Assembly (NCBI GenBank): GCA_963576475.1
Contig: OY754972.1
Coordinates: forward strand, 30,489,107 to 30,553,106
Length of the DNA stretch: 64,000 nucleotides
Direction: 5' to 3'
From: Molanna angustata
Taxonomy: Eukaryota; Arthropoda; Insecta; Trichoptera; Molannidae
A program made the position numbers and the translations under genes. Positions 23,591 to 35,133 of the stretch are shown one piece after another (the stretch's first letter is position 1; each line of letters opens with the position of its first letter). Under the pieces are notes generated by a model that was not told where the DNA came from, made no database searches, and worked only from the letters and a program-made list of their open reading frames with translations.

Positions 23591-23807
23591 TATTAATTTT
23601 GAAGTCGATTTTTTATATGAATACCTTTTGAAGATTTATATCGTATCTTAATTTCTATGTATCATTATGTTTATATTTACTACTGATATTATCTGCTAAA
23701 CTTATATTTTTTGCTATATGTACCTATATATTGTTTATTGATGTATATCTTTTGTTACCTAACATATATTATTATTGACATATTTATTTATTTTGCATAG
23801 TTTCTCG

Positions 23808-23885
23808 GTCCATTATCAGGTTGGTACATCCTATGTCAAATATTAATTTAACACGCACCCAGTAATAAGTTGCTATATTACGTCA
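23808..23885 (-). mobile_element. SINE family 2 body fragment
   Basis: ATGTCAAATATTAATTTAAC, ACGCACCCAGTAATAAGTTG matches the body of the copy at 28948. The tRNA head is missing. Confidence 0.65.
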
Positions 23886-24689
23886 AATTCTATAACTTTT
23901 TAAGAACCTTCCGGCTTAAAATAAATATACAAAAATAATTAAGGTTTCTCTATATTTAGACAATTTAATATGTTAACTTATATGGCTGAGAACACTCTTA
24001 ACGGGTGAAAAGCAAAAAAAAATAGGTGCGTTCCTATTCCGATTAGCCCAAGTTGATATTCTATAACGCTGAAATAGGAACGTTCTTACTCCAAATAAAT
24101 CACGATTTGGTATAATTCCCTATTCTATAACCACGTTTTAGTCAAATCAACTGTCAAAACGCTTTTTTTAGTTCACAGCTAATAGGTAGCGAACAAGTTA
24201 GGCTAGTCCCCCATATCTTGCAGTGTTTCTTAAAATTTTGCAAAAAGGTCATTGCACTTATATTATGTTCCGCGGCAACTTATTCCAATATTTTGAGGAA
24301 GAATATCTAAAACTATCCTCGAATGCGGAGGTTCGATGTCTGGGGAGAAGGAGTAAATTGTCTCTCTGTCGCGTTGAGTGGAAGTGCAAGTCACGTGACC
24401 ATTGTAGTCTGTCATACAGAAAAGAAGGAAAACATCACACTATGTAGTTGACAAAGAAAGTACAGCTTCCTTCTGGACATGTTCAGAATTCCGTGCCTAT
24501 TAAGATAAGGTGATATGTACCTATGTATGTTTGTATGTGTGTGTTGCCCTTATAAATTTTAATCTGCTTGATGATCAATGATCAAAATTTTAGAAGTTTT
24601 AGAAAATGTTACTCCGGAAATAGGGGGTTATCATAAATTTGATTTGTTTTGTAAAACTGAATATATCCTTTTAACAAGTACAAATACAT
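23886..24689. other. Unassigned intronic DNA
   Basis: Two related words TAGGTGCGTTCCTATTC and AATAGGAACGTTCTTAC (24024 and 24071) form a loose inverted pair. No gene recognised. Confidence 0.4.
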
Positions 24690-24795
24690 CCTCATATATT
24701 CCCTAAATTAAGCATATGCTTGTGCTATAGGTGAACGAAATCGGTAGTGGCAAGATTCGAATTACAAATCCAGTGCGCTAACTGCCTCTCCACAT
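24690..24795 (-). mobile_element. SINE family 1, head-damaged copy
   Basis: CATCCTCATATATTCCCTAA, GTGCTATAGGTGAACGAAAT and GATTCGAATTAC; part of the anticodon region is deleted before CCAGTGCGCTAACTGC. Confidence 0.8.
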
Positions 24796-25071
24796 ATTTT
24801 AAATAGATATTATATAAGCTAGAAATTAAAAAAAATGTAATTTTATAGAAAAGATTAATAATAATTTTGTGAAATCACGATTAAATCACTATCGACCTCT
24901 CGAGTTTCTCGTAGTATTTATAATAAAAAAAAGAATCGGTTCGTTGTCAAACGCGAACTAAGTTTTCAAAAATGACATTATTCGTGTTTGAAATAAAGAC
25001 GCAATTTCATAAATTATACGAAGAAAGAAAATAAAGAAGTTATTTCTGATACTTAAAATAGTTTCCGCACG

Positions 25072-25215
25072 GTGAATTGTTCATTCGGTCAATTGTAAAT
25101 TGTCCCCATGGTAAATTGTTCTCACGGTCAAATGTCCCCACGGTTAATTGTCCTTGCGGTGAATTGTCCCCACGGTGAACTGTCCTCACAGTCAATTGTC
25201 TCCTCGGTCAACCGT
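25072..25215. repeat. 16-bp minisatellite, ~9 degenerate units
   Basis: CGGTGAATTGTCCCCA-type units repeat every 16 bases (CGGTCAAATGTCCCCA, CGGTTAATTGTCCTTG, CGGTGAATTGTCCCCA, CGGTGAACTGTCCTCA). Two further dispersed GGTCAATTGT words lie at 25235-25270. Confidence 0.9.
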
Positions 25216-25544
25216 ACGTCCATTCAGTGAAAAGGGCGTACGCGGTCAATCGGCTACGGTCAATTGTCCGGACACGAATTGAAATGTTTGGTTAGGCGAC
25301 AACACAGCGACATGAAAAAAATTAACATGGCCGAACAGTGCGCAGTACGCATGCGTATTCTGCGCCATAGACAATTTGAGCCCAAATTATTATCTTCTTC
25401 TTGCACTAATTTTGTAGATTTTAGTTTTAGGAACAACGTCAGTTACAGGATACGAAATTAACTTCAAATGAACTTGAATCTAAAATTTTAGAACGTTCCT
25501 ATTTTAGTTCAAAAATTAACTGAATTGGACGTAATACAGATAGG

Positions 25545-25684
25545 AGGACTTGGGGATGATATTTACAGTCTCACAGATCCGGACTGAAAACACCATTAAA
25601 ATCTGTGTCTCTACTAAAAATCGAACTCCGTATCTTTGGCCCAGCAGTCAGATATCTAAACAACTGAACCACGAACGCCGACAG
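25545..25684 (-). mobile_element. SINE family 2 copy
   Basis: GTCTCACAGATCCGGACTGA, CTGTGTCTCTACTAAAAATC and CAGCAGTCAGATATCTAAAC with a terminal CACGAACGCCGAC. Same order as 28948-29167, more diverged. Confidence 0.8.
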
Positions 25685-26310
25685 AATTCTTCTTCTTTGT
25701 CGTGTATTAGGTAATGTGACCAGTTTGTGAAGGCGGACACTCCTGAGAGTAGAATATTACACTGTCCATCTCTTCGCATGTCTTTCGAGCAGTCTTCTAT
25801 TGTTGGGTATTATAAAAATATTACAACACCGCGTAACTGCAATACTCATTTCTAATAATATTATAAATAGCTACGAGCCGTATAGATTATAGTAAATTAT
25901 GCCGTGTTAAGGACAGCAATGGCCACGTATCTTTTTATAACTATTTTATTTCATAACTTATAAGTTTCATGGCGAACAATAATAATACGCTGTGTGTATT
26001 TTTTGAAAGCGCATGCTTGTGAGTGACGATTTAGTGATTGTTTCGGTGTGGGAAATGTAAATATTAACATGTCAATGGTAGGTACCTATAGCACAAGTAA
26101 ATATCCACTCACGCCATTGTTGGTATGAATACAAAAATGAATAACAAACTATGTACCTACCTTACCTGACACGTGAACAATACTTTCGACGTGCAAAAAA
26201 TATTCACGGAACCACGCGTAGGTACCTACCTAAGTCAGAGTAATATTATGAAACAATTCCCAATTATTATTTTTAAATCTTTATGCTTTTGAATCATATG
26301 CATTAATTCG
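25685..26310. other. Unassigned intronic DNA
   Basis: No gene or repeat recognised; palindromic TAGGTACCTA-type words are frequent. Confidence 0.45.
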
Positions 26311-26505
26311 ATGTGGACCGCCGTGGCACCGTTGGTAAGCTGTTTGTTTTTTTGTACAGGCGTCATTTTTTCGATCCCCAGCAGAGGAGAATTTTATTTT
26401 ATATCATTTCTCGAGCAAATATTGCTTTTCTGGGCAGAAACACTGGTTAGTTGGAAGAAATTGCTATATTGCAATAAACTCGCCACTTGCAAATGGTGCA
26501 AGGAA
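26311..26505 (+). mobile_element. SINE with tRNA-like head and LINE-type hairpin tail
   Basis: Head: A-box-like GTGGCACCGTTGGTAAGC and B-box-like TTCGATCCCC. Tail: GGTTAGTTGGAAGAAATTGC, then TATATTGCAATAAACTCGCC. The tail matches the 3' end of the LINE at 62030-62410 (GGTTGGTTGGAATAAATCGC ... AGCAATAAGCCCGC). This is the best copy of the family in the window. Confidence 0.7.
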
Positions 26506-26935
26506 CTGTTTTTTTATTATTATTATTATGAACAAAAATACAATGATATTTTTCCTTTTATCATTTAGGAAAAAGAATAAACGATATAATTTGGGCATAG
26601 CGAAAAAAATCATATTATTTGAATAGTAAAATTTGAACTATGAGTTACTTTTTGACTGAAAATGACTTTATTAGTACTGATTATATTTTTTTGGCGAAGT
26701 TCAAACTCTTTTTAACCATAAACTTTATTTAAAAACTTATTGATATTATTTGGGATGTTTTTTTTACTTTTATACATAATTTTACTATACATGTAGGTAT
26801 TTTACATATTATTTCTATTTGGTTTGGTTTATGTGTCCTGTTATTTTAAGTAATTTATTTATATTTTGCTTCTGGCTATGTAAAATAATTAATATCCGCC
26901 CCTTAGTAGTATTGTAGTTGTAACTTACTTTAAAA

Positions 26936-27528
<593 letters not shown>

Positions 27529-27589
27529 GAATTTCTTCAAATACTTTCGTCTTCAAAGTTATATTAAACTGAATATATTGTTGTTTTCG

Positions 27590-27990
27590 TACATACATAC
27601 ACACCATCACGCCATGTTCCTCACGGGGTAGGCAGAGAGAACCGAACGCCACTTACTTCTATCTTGACATACATTCATCGGCTCGTCAACATTCATACAT
27701 CGCCTTATACATGTTCATCTGTTGTTCACGCTTCCAACATTTCAGTCTTTCAAAATACCGTTCACATGGACGTGCCATCCCTTCCTTGGGCGGCCCCGAT
27801 CTCTCATTCCATTCCTGTCCGCAATGTATATTTTTTTCGTCAGGCGTTCCCCATTAATTCTCCCCATGTGGCCAAACCATCTCAATGTGTTCACTTTCAT
27901 TCTATTAATAACATCTTTCTTTATCCTACATTCTTTCCTTATGTCCTCATTAGCATTGTTTTCTATATAATAATCATATTTTATCATTCT
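27590..27990 (-). mobile_element. LINE ORF C-terminus and 3' tail
   Basis: Minus-strand ORF of 81 codons: KDVINRMKVNTLRWFGHMGR, then ERLTKKIYIADRNG, RDRGRPRKGWHVHVNGILKD-stop. This is the typical end of an insect LINE endonuclease-RT (NTLRWFGH...RGRPRKxW). Beyond the stop a tail region reads CTACCCCGTGAGGAACATGG then CGTGATGGTGTGTATGTATG. A piece of a similar tail is present inside the Helitron-like elements. Earlier domains are absent. Confidence 0.85.
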
Positions 27991-28947
27991 AAAAGCAACC
28001 CTAAATATATTTTTTTAAATATTTTATTTTATTGATTTGTTTGATTATCAATTTTGTATAGTACTTACAGGTTCTGTTTCAAAATAACAATTAGATTAAT
28101 AAGTGTTTATTGCTGTGTAGGCGTTATAAACTTAATTTTTTGAATAAGTTTTGTGTAAGATTATGTAACTTTTAATCCAACTATCTGAATCATAAATCGT
28201 GTCAAAAGAAGTATTGAATATTGTTTACGGTATAAAATAGAAATTCACTTTCTCTCGAGCAATCAATCTAAACTAATGTTGGTGAAATTGAGCTGAACTG
28301 TTAAGGTATGAAAATAAAATTTGAAACAATGAATTGAAGAGTAAATAAAATATAATATACCTACCTATGAATTATTGTTCGCAACATTATAACAAGCATG
28401 ACCTACACGGTATAGGTTCATATGTTGGTAGTTGCTGTCATTTGAGCTCAAAGTTCAACTTTTAATTAGGCTTTTGAGTTTTTTATAATACTTCTTCTGT
28501 CTCTAACCTTTGCGCAAATGTGGAATGCAATCATTCTCTTGATATAATGCTAAAATAAATGGAAAAAAGTAGCAAACGAGTGGTTTCGGCCAACACTTAA
28601 CTCTCCACTACATCGTAAGTGTACATTTTTTCTTCTTGAAAGGTTGACAATTCCTAAATGCATTTCTGTTAGATTCCTAAGCAAACATTAGTTTCCCAGA
28701 GGACAAAATTTTTTTTAGCCAACCGACCCAAATCGGGACATAAGTTACAACAGACACAAAAATAAATTATTTAATTAATAATAATAATAATTGATGAAGT
28801 TTTTAGTTTGTAGAATCCCACTATAAATGATGTCTATAATTAAAAGTAAAACGCCTTGTTAGGGTAAATTAAATTCATGTAGAATCAAAAAAGTGTTTTA
28901 ATTTGAATTATAGACATCTTTTTATTTTATTTTTTTTATTTTTATAT
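27991..28947. other. Unassigned intronic DNA
   Basis: No gene recognised. Confidence 0.45.
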
Positions 28948-29167
28948 TAGGCCTTCTCGGACAGTTAACAGGTACCTACTTACTATGTCAAATAATAATT
29001 TTACACGCACCCAATAACAAGTTGCCACATTCTGGAGACTTACGATGTTAATTATCTCACAGATTCAAACTGACAACCCAATTAAAAACTGTGTCTCCAC
29101 CGGGAATCGAACCCGGGACCTTTGGATCAGCAGTCAGATACCTAACCAACTGAGCCACGAAGGCCGA
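28948..29167 (-). mobile_element. SINE family 2, best copy
   Basis: On the minus strand: CTTCGTGGCTCAGTTGGTTA (A box), GGTCCCGGGTTCGATTCCCG (B box with a perfect CCGGG/CCCGG T stem), GTGGAGACACAG, then a body with GATAATTAACATCG, ACTTGTTATTGGGTGCGTGT. The 7-bp acceptor stem does not pair, so it is a SINE and not a tRNA gene. Confidence 0.88.
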
Positions 29168-29565
29168 CATTGCCACGAAAATTATAATATGCACTCTCTT
29201 CATTTCTTGTTGAGAAATTGATATAATATATTTTTTTAACCAGTATGTATGAGACGATGCATGAATGTCGATGAAGCAATGGATATATGTATCAAGATAG
29301 AATAATGCGATGTTCGGTTAGTATGTAGATGTAGATGAATACTACTACATTCATAATAGTAGAGTAAAAAATACATTTCTATATAGAAACACATACAATA
29401 TATAAATGAATGAATGAATGAATGCCTAATATATTTCCAACAGTATAAATATGACAAAGGAACAAAAATAAATTTAATTTATACCTAATTACAATTTTAC
29501 AATATTTTTTTTCTTCCACACACTTGGAAATGTCATTTATAACTCAATTTTCCTAAACAGAAGCT
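29168..29565. other. Unassigned intronic DNA
   Basis: AT-rich with a short (ATGA)n run near 29407. No gene. Confidence 0.45.
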
Positions 29566-29797
29566 TTTTTAGGTACTTATTATTTAATTAAATGGCACTT
29601 GTAACCTCAAATGAAGGAACATTGGCCAGAGTCAAGTTTGTTACAAAATCGTGCATTTTTTAATCACAATAAAATAAACAACAAATTATAAAATATGTGG
29701 GAAACCAAAAAAAAAATATTAATAATTAATACTGAAATTAAAAATTTAAAAAGTTGTGAAAAAAGTTTTGTTTTTAAATGGGAAGTAGAAAATGAAA

Positions 29798-32700
29798 TCA
29801 CAATTTGATGTTATTCTGTCTGATAAATTTTGTAAGAACATTAAGTATTTGAAATTTATTAAGGCTGAGTAAGGAGGTGATATTATGAGGAGGAAATATT
29901 TTAAATTTAATCAGATGTGTTAAAGATATTGGGAACTTAGATGAAGGGCAATTGAAAAATATGTGATCCAAGCTGCCTTCTTCTTGGCCACATTGACAAA
30001 GAGATGAGTTCTTAATACCCAACCTTGCTAGGTGAGAAGGGGAACAGCAGTGTCCGAATCTCAATCGGCATATGACGGAAGATTCATGTCTGCTACAACG
30101 AAATTTGGAAAACCATGGTTTGATGGGGATAAATTTTTGAATCGATGCATATCTTGAACCTTTTGAAATTGAAGATAAATTATAGTGTGTATTCCATTCA
30201 TTCAACATATAAGAATGAACAAGAGGAAGGATGTCATGAATCAAATTAAATTTGTATCTGTGAGGATCACCCGATGAAATAGCAAATCTAGCTAAATTAT
30301 CAGCTCTCTCATTACCAATAATGCCACGGTGACCCGGAATCCAGGCAATAGCTATTTCGAGATCTTTTTTTTTCATATCAAAAATAATATTTTTAATATG
30401 CAATGACAGCCAATTGGCAGGGGAATCAAAAGGATTTTGTGAAATTGATTGTATAGAGCTTAGGGAATCAGAAAGAATCAACGTTTTCTTAAATTTAAAT
30501 TGTTTAGCCATTTCAATTGCTTCGATAATGCCAATACATTCACCAGTAAAAACTGTAGAATAAGGAGGTAGTTGAATTAGTCTTGAGATCTGGATAGAGG
30601 GACAGTATACTGAAACACCAACATGCTCGTTATCACTAATTTTGGAAGCATCGGTAAAGATAAGAGTCCAATCATTCCATTTATTGTTGATTATACTTCG
30701 AAAGGCTGATTCACATTGAGAACTATTTTTGAAAATACCCAATGACTGGATTGTAAAAGGAGTAAATGTTATGACATCAAAAGGGGTGGAGAAAATTGGA
30801 AGTATATGGAATTGTTGAATGGGTACATTGTGATTGTTGAATTTCCGGAAACTTTGAACCAAATGTGGAACGTTTTTATTTTTCCAATAAGGAGATGTTC
30901 TAATAATATTGGAAAGGAGATTAAGTTTATCAATTAGAGGATGAGTGGAAGTCATGGCTGATTTATAATAATATCTATCTGATAATAATTGTCTGCGGAT
31001 AATGAGAGGAGCATCCACACATTCAACTTGAAGAGCATTAGTGGGAGTGGACTTCATAGCTCCAGATATTAGCCTAAGGGATTGATATTGAAGCAAATCA
31101 ATTTTTTGTTGAAGATACTTGCTAGAAATATTAAATAGGAAAGATCCATAATCTAGGTGGCTTCTTACAATTGCATTGTATAAAAGTTTGACAGAGAGAG
31201 GATGAGCACCCCACCATACTCCTGTTACCGCTCGAAGAATGTTTATGTTTTTTTGACAGGTAGAAGATAATTTTTCAACATGAGGTTTCCATGTTAATTT
31301 TGAGTCTAGCACAATGCCTAGGTATTTATAAGTTAAAGAGGATGGAATGAGGACATGATTATATTTTATAAAAATAGAAGGGGGGTGTCGTTTTCTGGTA
31401 AACAAAACAACAGAACTCTTTGAAGGAGAAATCTCTAAACCATGATTTGAAAGCCATTTTTCGAGATTTATCATCGCATTATTTAGGAGGATAGTACCGG
31501 GAGAAATTAATGAATTAATAACATAAATAAGAAGGTCATCTGCATATTGAAGGATATGAGTATCAAGAGGTAAAATATTAGAGAGATCAGCAACATAAAT
31601 ATTGTATAGAAGAGGACTAAGAACAGATCCTTGAGGAATTCCTCTCCAAGTTAGTCTGGAATAAGTCATTCCATCAACGTGAACAGAAATAGTTCGTTCA
31701 GACATTATGTTAAAAATAAAATGAGTTAATTTTGAAGGGAATTTCATCTGAAGCATTTTTTGTTTCAAAATAGATAAAATGACATTATCGTAAGCAGAAG
31801 TGATATCTAAGAAAACAGCTATAACAGAAGATTGCCGAGAAAAGGCGAGATGAACGTCTGTTGTAAATATACTGAGGTTATCCATAGAACTTTTGGACTT
31901 TCGAAAACCGAATTGGGAAACATCTAAAATCCCTTCACTCTCGCAAAACCATTCTAATCTGTTTTTAACCAAATGTTCTGTAATTTTTGCTAATGCTGGT
32001 GATAGTGCGATCGGTCTATATGAATCACCAATACATGGATCTTTACTGGGTTTCAGAATTGGAATTATTATATAATTTTTCCAAGAGCAAGGAATTCGAC
32101 CAGTATTAAACATGATATTTACCATAGCTAAAAAATATGTTAGAGTATGCGGTAATGCTTTACTCAAGAATGAATAAGGGACACCATCAACACCTGGGGA
32201 ACAGTCTTTAACTTTATTGAGGACCATATTAAGTTCCTCTAAAGAAAATGGTGAATCAAGATGATGCTCAAAAGAATTAAGTAGGTATGTATATGGTAAA
32301 TCTACAAAATTGGGAGCTGAGGGAGGAGAGATTTTATTTAAGAATGAATTTATCCAAGGTCCAATAAAGTTATTACGCCTTTTTGAGGAAAATACAGAAC
32401 GGAATTTTCTTATATTTTCCCAAACTTTAGACGAAGGAGTGTCTGGAGAGAGAGATTGACAAAAAGATTTCCATCCTTGACGCTTTTTTTTTAATAATAG
32501 TCTTTTAGTCTGCGCTTGAATTTTCCGGACAAGAATAAAATTGGATTCAGACATATTTGATGAATAAGATTTCATAGCTTCTTTACGTTTATGTATTGCT
32601 TCACAGCATTCTTCATCCCACCATGGTGGAGATGGAATTTTACGAGGGATAATGTTTTTGAGGGGGATCCAGGTTTCAGCTGATTGAATCATAGCTTTTA

Positions 32701-33523
32701 TAAGACGGTCATATGCAGAATGAATGTTAGATATTGAGGGCCATTCAAAAGTTTTAATTATCTTGTCGAGCATTACAGAATATTCATTCCATTGAGCTTT
32801 TTCAATATTAAATTTATTTGAATTGAATAATCGAGTTGAACTGGTATTTGGGAATTTTATAGATTTAGGGAAAGAGAGAATGATGGGAAAGTGATCACTA
32901 CCATGAGAATCTTGCAAAATATTCCATGTAAGTGAAGGAGCAAGGGAGGGGGAACATATCGATAAGTCAATTGCACTAATGTTTTGCATTGGTGGAGAAA
33001 ACCGGGTAGGAGAACCGTTGTTTAAAATGCAAAGGTTCTGTTCATCGAGTAAATTGTATAATTTTCTTCCAAAATGACAGGTTCTGGAAGAGCCCCAAAG
33101 AGTGTGATGCATATTCAAATCTCCTAGAATTAAAATAGGAGGAGGAATGGATTCAATTATATCTTTGAGTTGATCAATGATGAAGTCGGAAGGCCTAGAA
33201 ATATATACTGATAAAAAGGAAATGTCATTAATACGAGCTGCAACTACATTTAAGTCGAAAATTCGAATACCAGGAATTGGTAATTGAGAAAACCGTTGAG
33301 ATGGATGTACAAGGAGGGCAGAACCACCTTTACCATCGACCCTGTCATCACGTAAGCATGAGTATCCTAATAGATGGAAATGCGACTCTGGTTTGATCCA
33401 GGTCTCAGAAAGAGCAACAACAAATGGAGAGAAATCTTTTAGTAAAAGTTGAAGTTCGGCTTTATTGGCAATTACACTACGTGTATTCCATTGAAGTATA
33501 TTAAAATTACAATGATGAGCCAT
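29798..33523 (-). CDS. ORF2: endonuclease / reverse transcriptase / RNase H polyprotein
   Basis: 1241 residues, uninterrupted. Nicks target DNA and copies the element RNA into it (target-primed reverse transcription). Residues ~1-225: APE-like endonuclease (NILQWNTRSV, ALSETW, GDLNMHHTLWG, SDHFPI at ~209). Residues ~450-720: RT (DITSAYDNV, GIPQGSVLSPLLYN, YADD at ~660). Residues ~950-1085: RNase H (FTDASK at ~957, GECIGIIEAIE, LSDSLSSIQS, WIPGHRGIIGNERAD). C-terminus: Cys/His cluster CQCGQEEGSLDHIFFNC. All catalytic motifs look intact. The presence of RNase H plus ORF1 knuckles fits I-clade elements; R1 or LOA-type relatives are less likely. Confidence 0.95.
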   Translation of the reverse strand: MAHHCNFNILQWNTRSVIANKAELQLLLKDFSPFVVALSETWIKPESHFHLLGYSCLRDDRVDGKGGSALLVHPSQRFSQLPIPGIRIFDLNVVAARINDISFLSVYISRPSDFIIDQLKDIIESIPPPILILGDLNMHHTLWGSSRTCHFGRKLYNLLDEQNLCILNNGSPTRFSPPMQNISAIDLSICSPSLAPSLTWNILQDSHGSDHFPIILSFPKSIKFPNTSSTRLFNSNKFNIEKAQWNEYSVMLDKIIKTFEWPSISNIHSAYDRLIKAMIQSAETWIPLKNIIPRKIPSPPWWDEECCEAIHKRKEAMKSYSSNMSESNFILVRKIQAQTKRLLLKKKRQGWKSFCQSLSPDTPSSKVWENIRKFRSVFSSKRRNNFIGPWINSFLNKISPPSAPNFVDLPYTYLLNSFEHHLDSPFSLEELNMVLNKVKDCSPGVDGVPYSFLSKALPHTLTYFLAMVNIMFNTGRIPCSWKNYIIIPILKPSKDPCIGDSYRPIALSPALAKITEHLVKNRLEWFCESEGILDVSQFGFRKSKSSMDNLSIFTTDVHLAFSRQSSVIAVFLDITSAYDNVILSILKQKMLQMKFPSKLTHFIFNIMSERTISVHVDGMTYSRLTWRGIPQGSVLSPLLYNIYVADLSNILPLDTHILQYADDLLIYVINSLISPGTILLNNAMINLEKWLSNHGLEISPSKSSVVLFTRKRHPPSIFIKYNHVLIPSSLTYKYLGIVLDSKLTWKPHVEKLSSTCQKNINILRAVTGVWWGAHPLSVKLLYNAIVRSHLDYGSFLFNISSKYLQQKIDLLQYQSLRLISGAMKSTPTNALQVECVDAPLIIRRQLLSDRYYYKSAMTSTHPLIDKLNLLSNIIRTSPYWKNKNVPHLVQSFRKFNNHNVPIQQFHILPIFSTPFDVITFTPFTIQSLGIFKNSSQCESAFRSIINNKWNDWTLIFTDASKISDNEHVGVSVYCPSIQISRLIQLPPYSTVFTGECIGIIEAIEMAKQFKFKKTLILSDSLSSIQSISQNPFDSPANWLSLHIKNIIFDMKKKDLEIAIAWIPGHRGIIGNERADNLARFAISSGDPHRYKFNLIHDILPLVHSYMLNEWNTHYNLSSISKGSRYASIQKFIPIKPWFSKFRCSRHESSVICRLRFGHCCSPSHLARLGIKNSSLCQCGQEEGSLDHIFFNCPSSKFPISLTHLIKFKIFPPHNITSLLSLNKFQILNVLTKFIRQNNIKL

Positions 33524-33636
33524 TATTAAAATATAAATATAATATTATATAAAACATGTAAAATTGTATATCTTTAAAAATAAAACAATAGAAAAAATTA
33601 GATTAATAAAACATGATTAAATTAGATTCAAGTTAG

Positions 33637-35133
33637 CTAGGGGATGTCATTATGAGAAGTATTCGGCAAATTGCCATCAATATATTTTTTTAAAAGTGAA
33701 GTTTGATTGAGAATAAGTGGAGCAGCGTTGGGCGGTATGGTTGATGAATTATCGAGTAATTTTGTAATAAGCAAAAATAAATTATTGAGAATTCTAGTTA
33801 TGTCATTGTCTTTTTGAATAATACAACTAGGTTCAGAATTAACTTTGGCATAGCCACAACCATCTGAGAGATTGGAGTTGGGTTTCCACGAGAGATTCTC
33901 AATTTCCTTCCTTTCTGACGGTGTGATGTGGGGTTGAAATCTTGGCAGGCTTTTTTTTAAGTGGTGGGTTTTGTTGTACTGAAAATGACTCGATAAGTTG
34001 GATTCCATGTGGGAGGCCTGAAGAGTGGGCGATTTGATTTCACCGTGTGATAGAACATCTTCAAAGGTTCTTTTTGTCGGAGGTAGTTGTTTGGATGCTT
34101 CTAAATATGAAAAATTTTGTTCTGACATAATTCTTTTTATATTGTCCTGCCTGGCATATTCTGGACAGTTGCGGTTAACTGCAGAATGATGACCTGAACA
34201 GTTTAAACACTTTTGGTTGATTATTGGAGTAGTACATGATTCACCGGTATGAGTTTGTCCACACTTAAAACATCGCGGTGAAGATCTGCATAATGTTTTT
34301 GTATGACCAAATCTGCAGCAGTTAAAGCATTGAATTGTAGGATATTGATATTTTTCCACAATCAAAGAGGTGTAAAACGAATATACCCTTGTTGGTAGTA
34401 TTTGTCCGTCAAATGTTACGACAACAGTCTGAGTGGGAACCCATTGGACTCCTTCAGGGGTTGTAGATTTGCGATTAAGACGGCGTGCTTTAATCACATT
34501 ACCACAACCGCTTGGGACTTCAATATTTTTGCAAATGTCATCAACTGTCCAATCTGTGGGAATACCTCTTACAAGACCCATTCGACAAACCATGAAACTA
34601 GGGATGAAAGCTTTGTAGCAATTTTCCAATAAAAATTTAGAACATAAAAAATCGTTAGCAGCCAGAAAATTTTTGAAAGATATTGAAATTTTGTTTCGGC
34701 CTATTAATTTCACACCTTCTTTCGGAATAATGTCAGCAATCGAATATTTCTTTAATGTCTTTCCAAAAGATATCGGATTAATAGAAGCACCCAGAGAGGA
34801 ATCTATTTTTTGAACGTGTATAATAAATGGTCCAATGTCTTCTTTATTATAAAGGCGACTAATAATTGATGTTGGATTGCCGGATTGAGTCGAGATTGGA
34901 TCTAGAGAAATATGTGAGTTCACATTAGGAGTAATCTTGATTGGTAATTCAGGGTCACTGTCAGATCTATGAGCCCTCATTCGTTTTTTCTTTAGTTTCC
35001 GTGTAGAATGAATCTCCAAAAAACTGTTTGGAACAGGGATGTCTTCATCAGTTACCGCAGAAGTGTACGTATCATTATCAAGAGATGATACTGTAGCAGG
35101 GTCAGGTGGTTTTGGATTTGGCCTAAAGGCCAT
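33637..35133 (-). CDS. ORF1: Gag-like nucleic-acid-binding protein
   Basis: 498 residues. C-terminal half carries three consecutive zinc knuckles: CFNCCRFGHTKTLC (~270), CFKCGQTHTGESC and CLNCSGHHSAVNRNC. N-terminal part has a basic stretch (RKLKKKRMRAHR) and a conserved PTDWTVDDIC region like insect LINE ORF1s. It would coat the element RNA and help form the retrotransposition particle. The start MAFRPNPKPPD is the first ATG of the frame. Located 113 bp upstream of ORF2, in another frame, as usual for I-type elements. Confidence 0.93.
   Translation of the reverse strand: MAFRPNPKPPDPATVSSLDNDTYTSAVTDEDIPVPNSFLEIHSTRKLKKKRMRAHRSDSDPELPIKITPNVNSHISLDPISTQSGNPTSIISRLYNKEDIGPFIIHVQKIDSSLGASINPISFGKTLKKYSIADIIPKEGVKLIGRNKISISFKNFLAANDFLCSKFLLENCYKAFIPSFMVCRMGLVRGIPTDWTVDDICKNIEVPSGCGNVIKARRLNRKSTTPEGVQWVPTQTVVVTFDGQILPTRVYSFYTSLIVEKYQYPTIQCFNCCRFGHTKTLCRSSPRCFKCGQTHTGESCTTPIINQKCLNCSGHHSAVNRNCPEYARQDNIKRIMSEQNFSYLEASKQLPPTKRTFEDVLSHGEIKSPTLQASHMESNLSSHFQYNKTHHLKKSLPRFQPHITPSERKEIENLSWKPNSNLSDGCGYAKVNSEPSCIIQKDNDITRILNNLFLLITKLLDNSSTIPPNAAPLILNQTSLLKKYIDGNLPNTSHNDIP

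Noticed and set aside
29090..29167. Genuine tRNA gene on the minus strand
   Set aside because: T stem is perfect but the acceptor stem does not pair, and the body belongs to SINE family 2.
31893..32075. Plus-strand ORFs inside the LINE (also at 34402 and 34433)
   Set aside because: Antisense shadows of the intact minus-strand ORF2 and ORF1.
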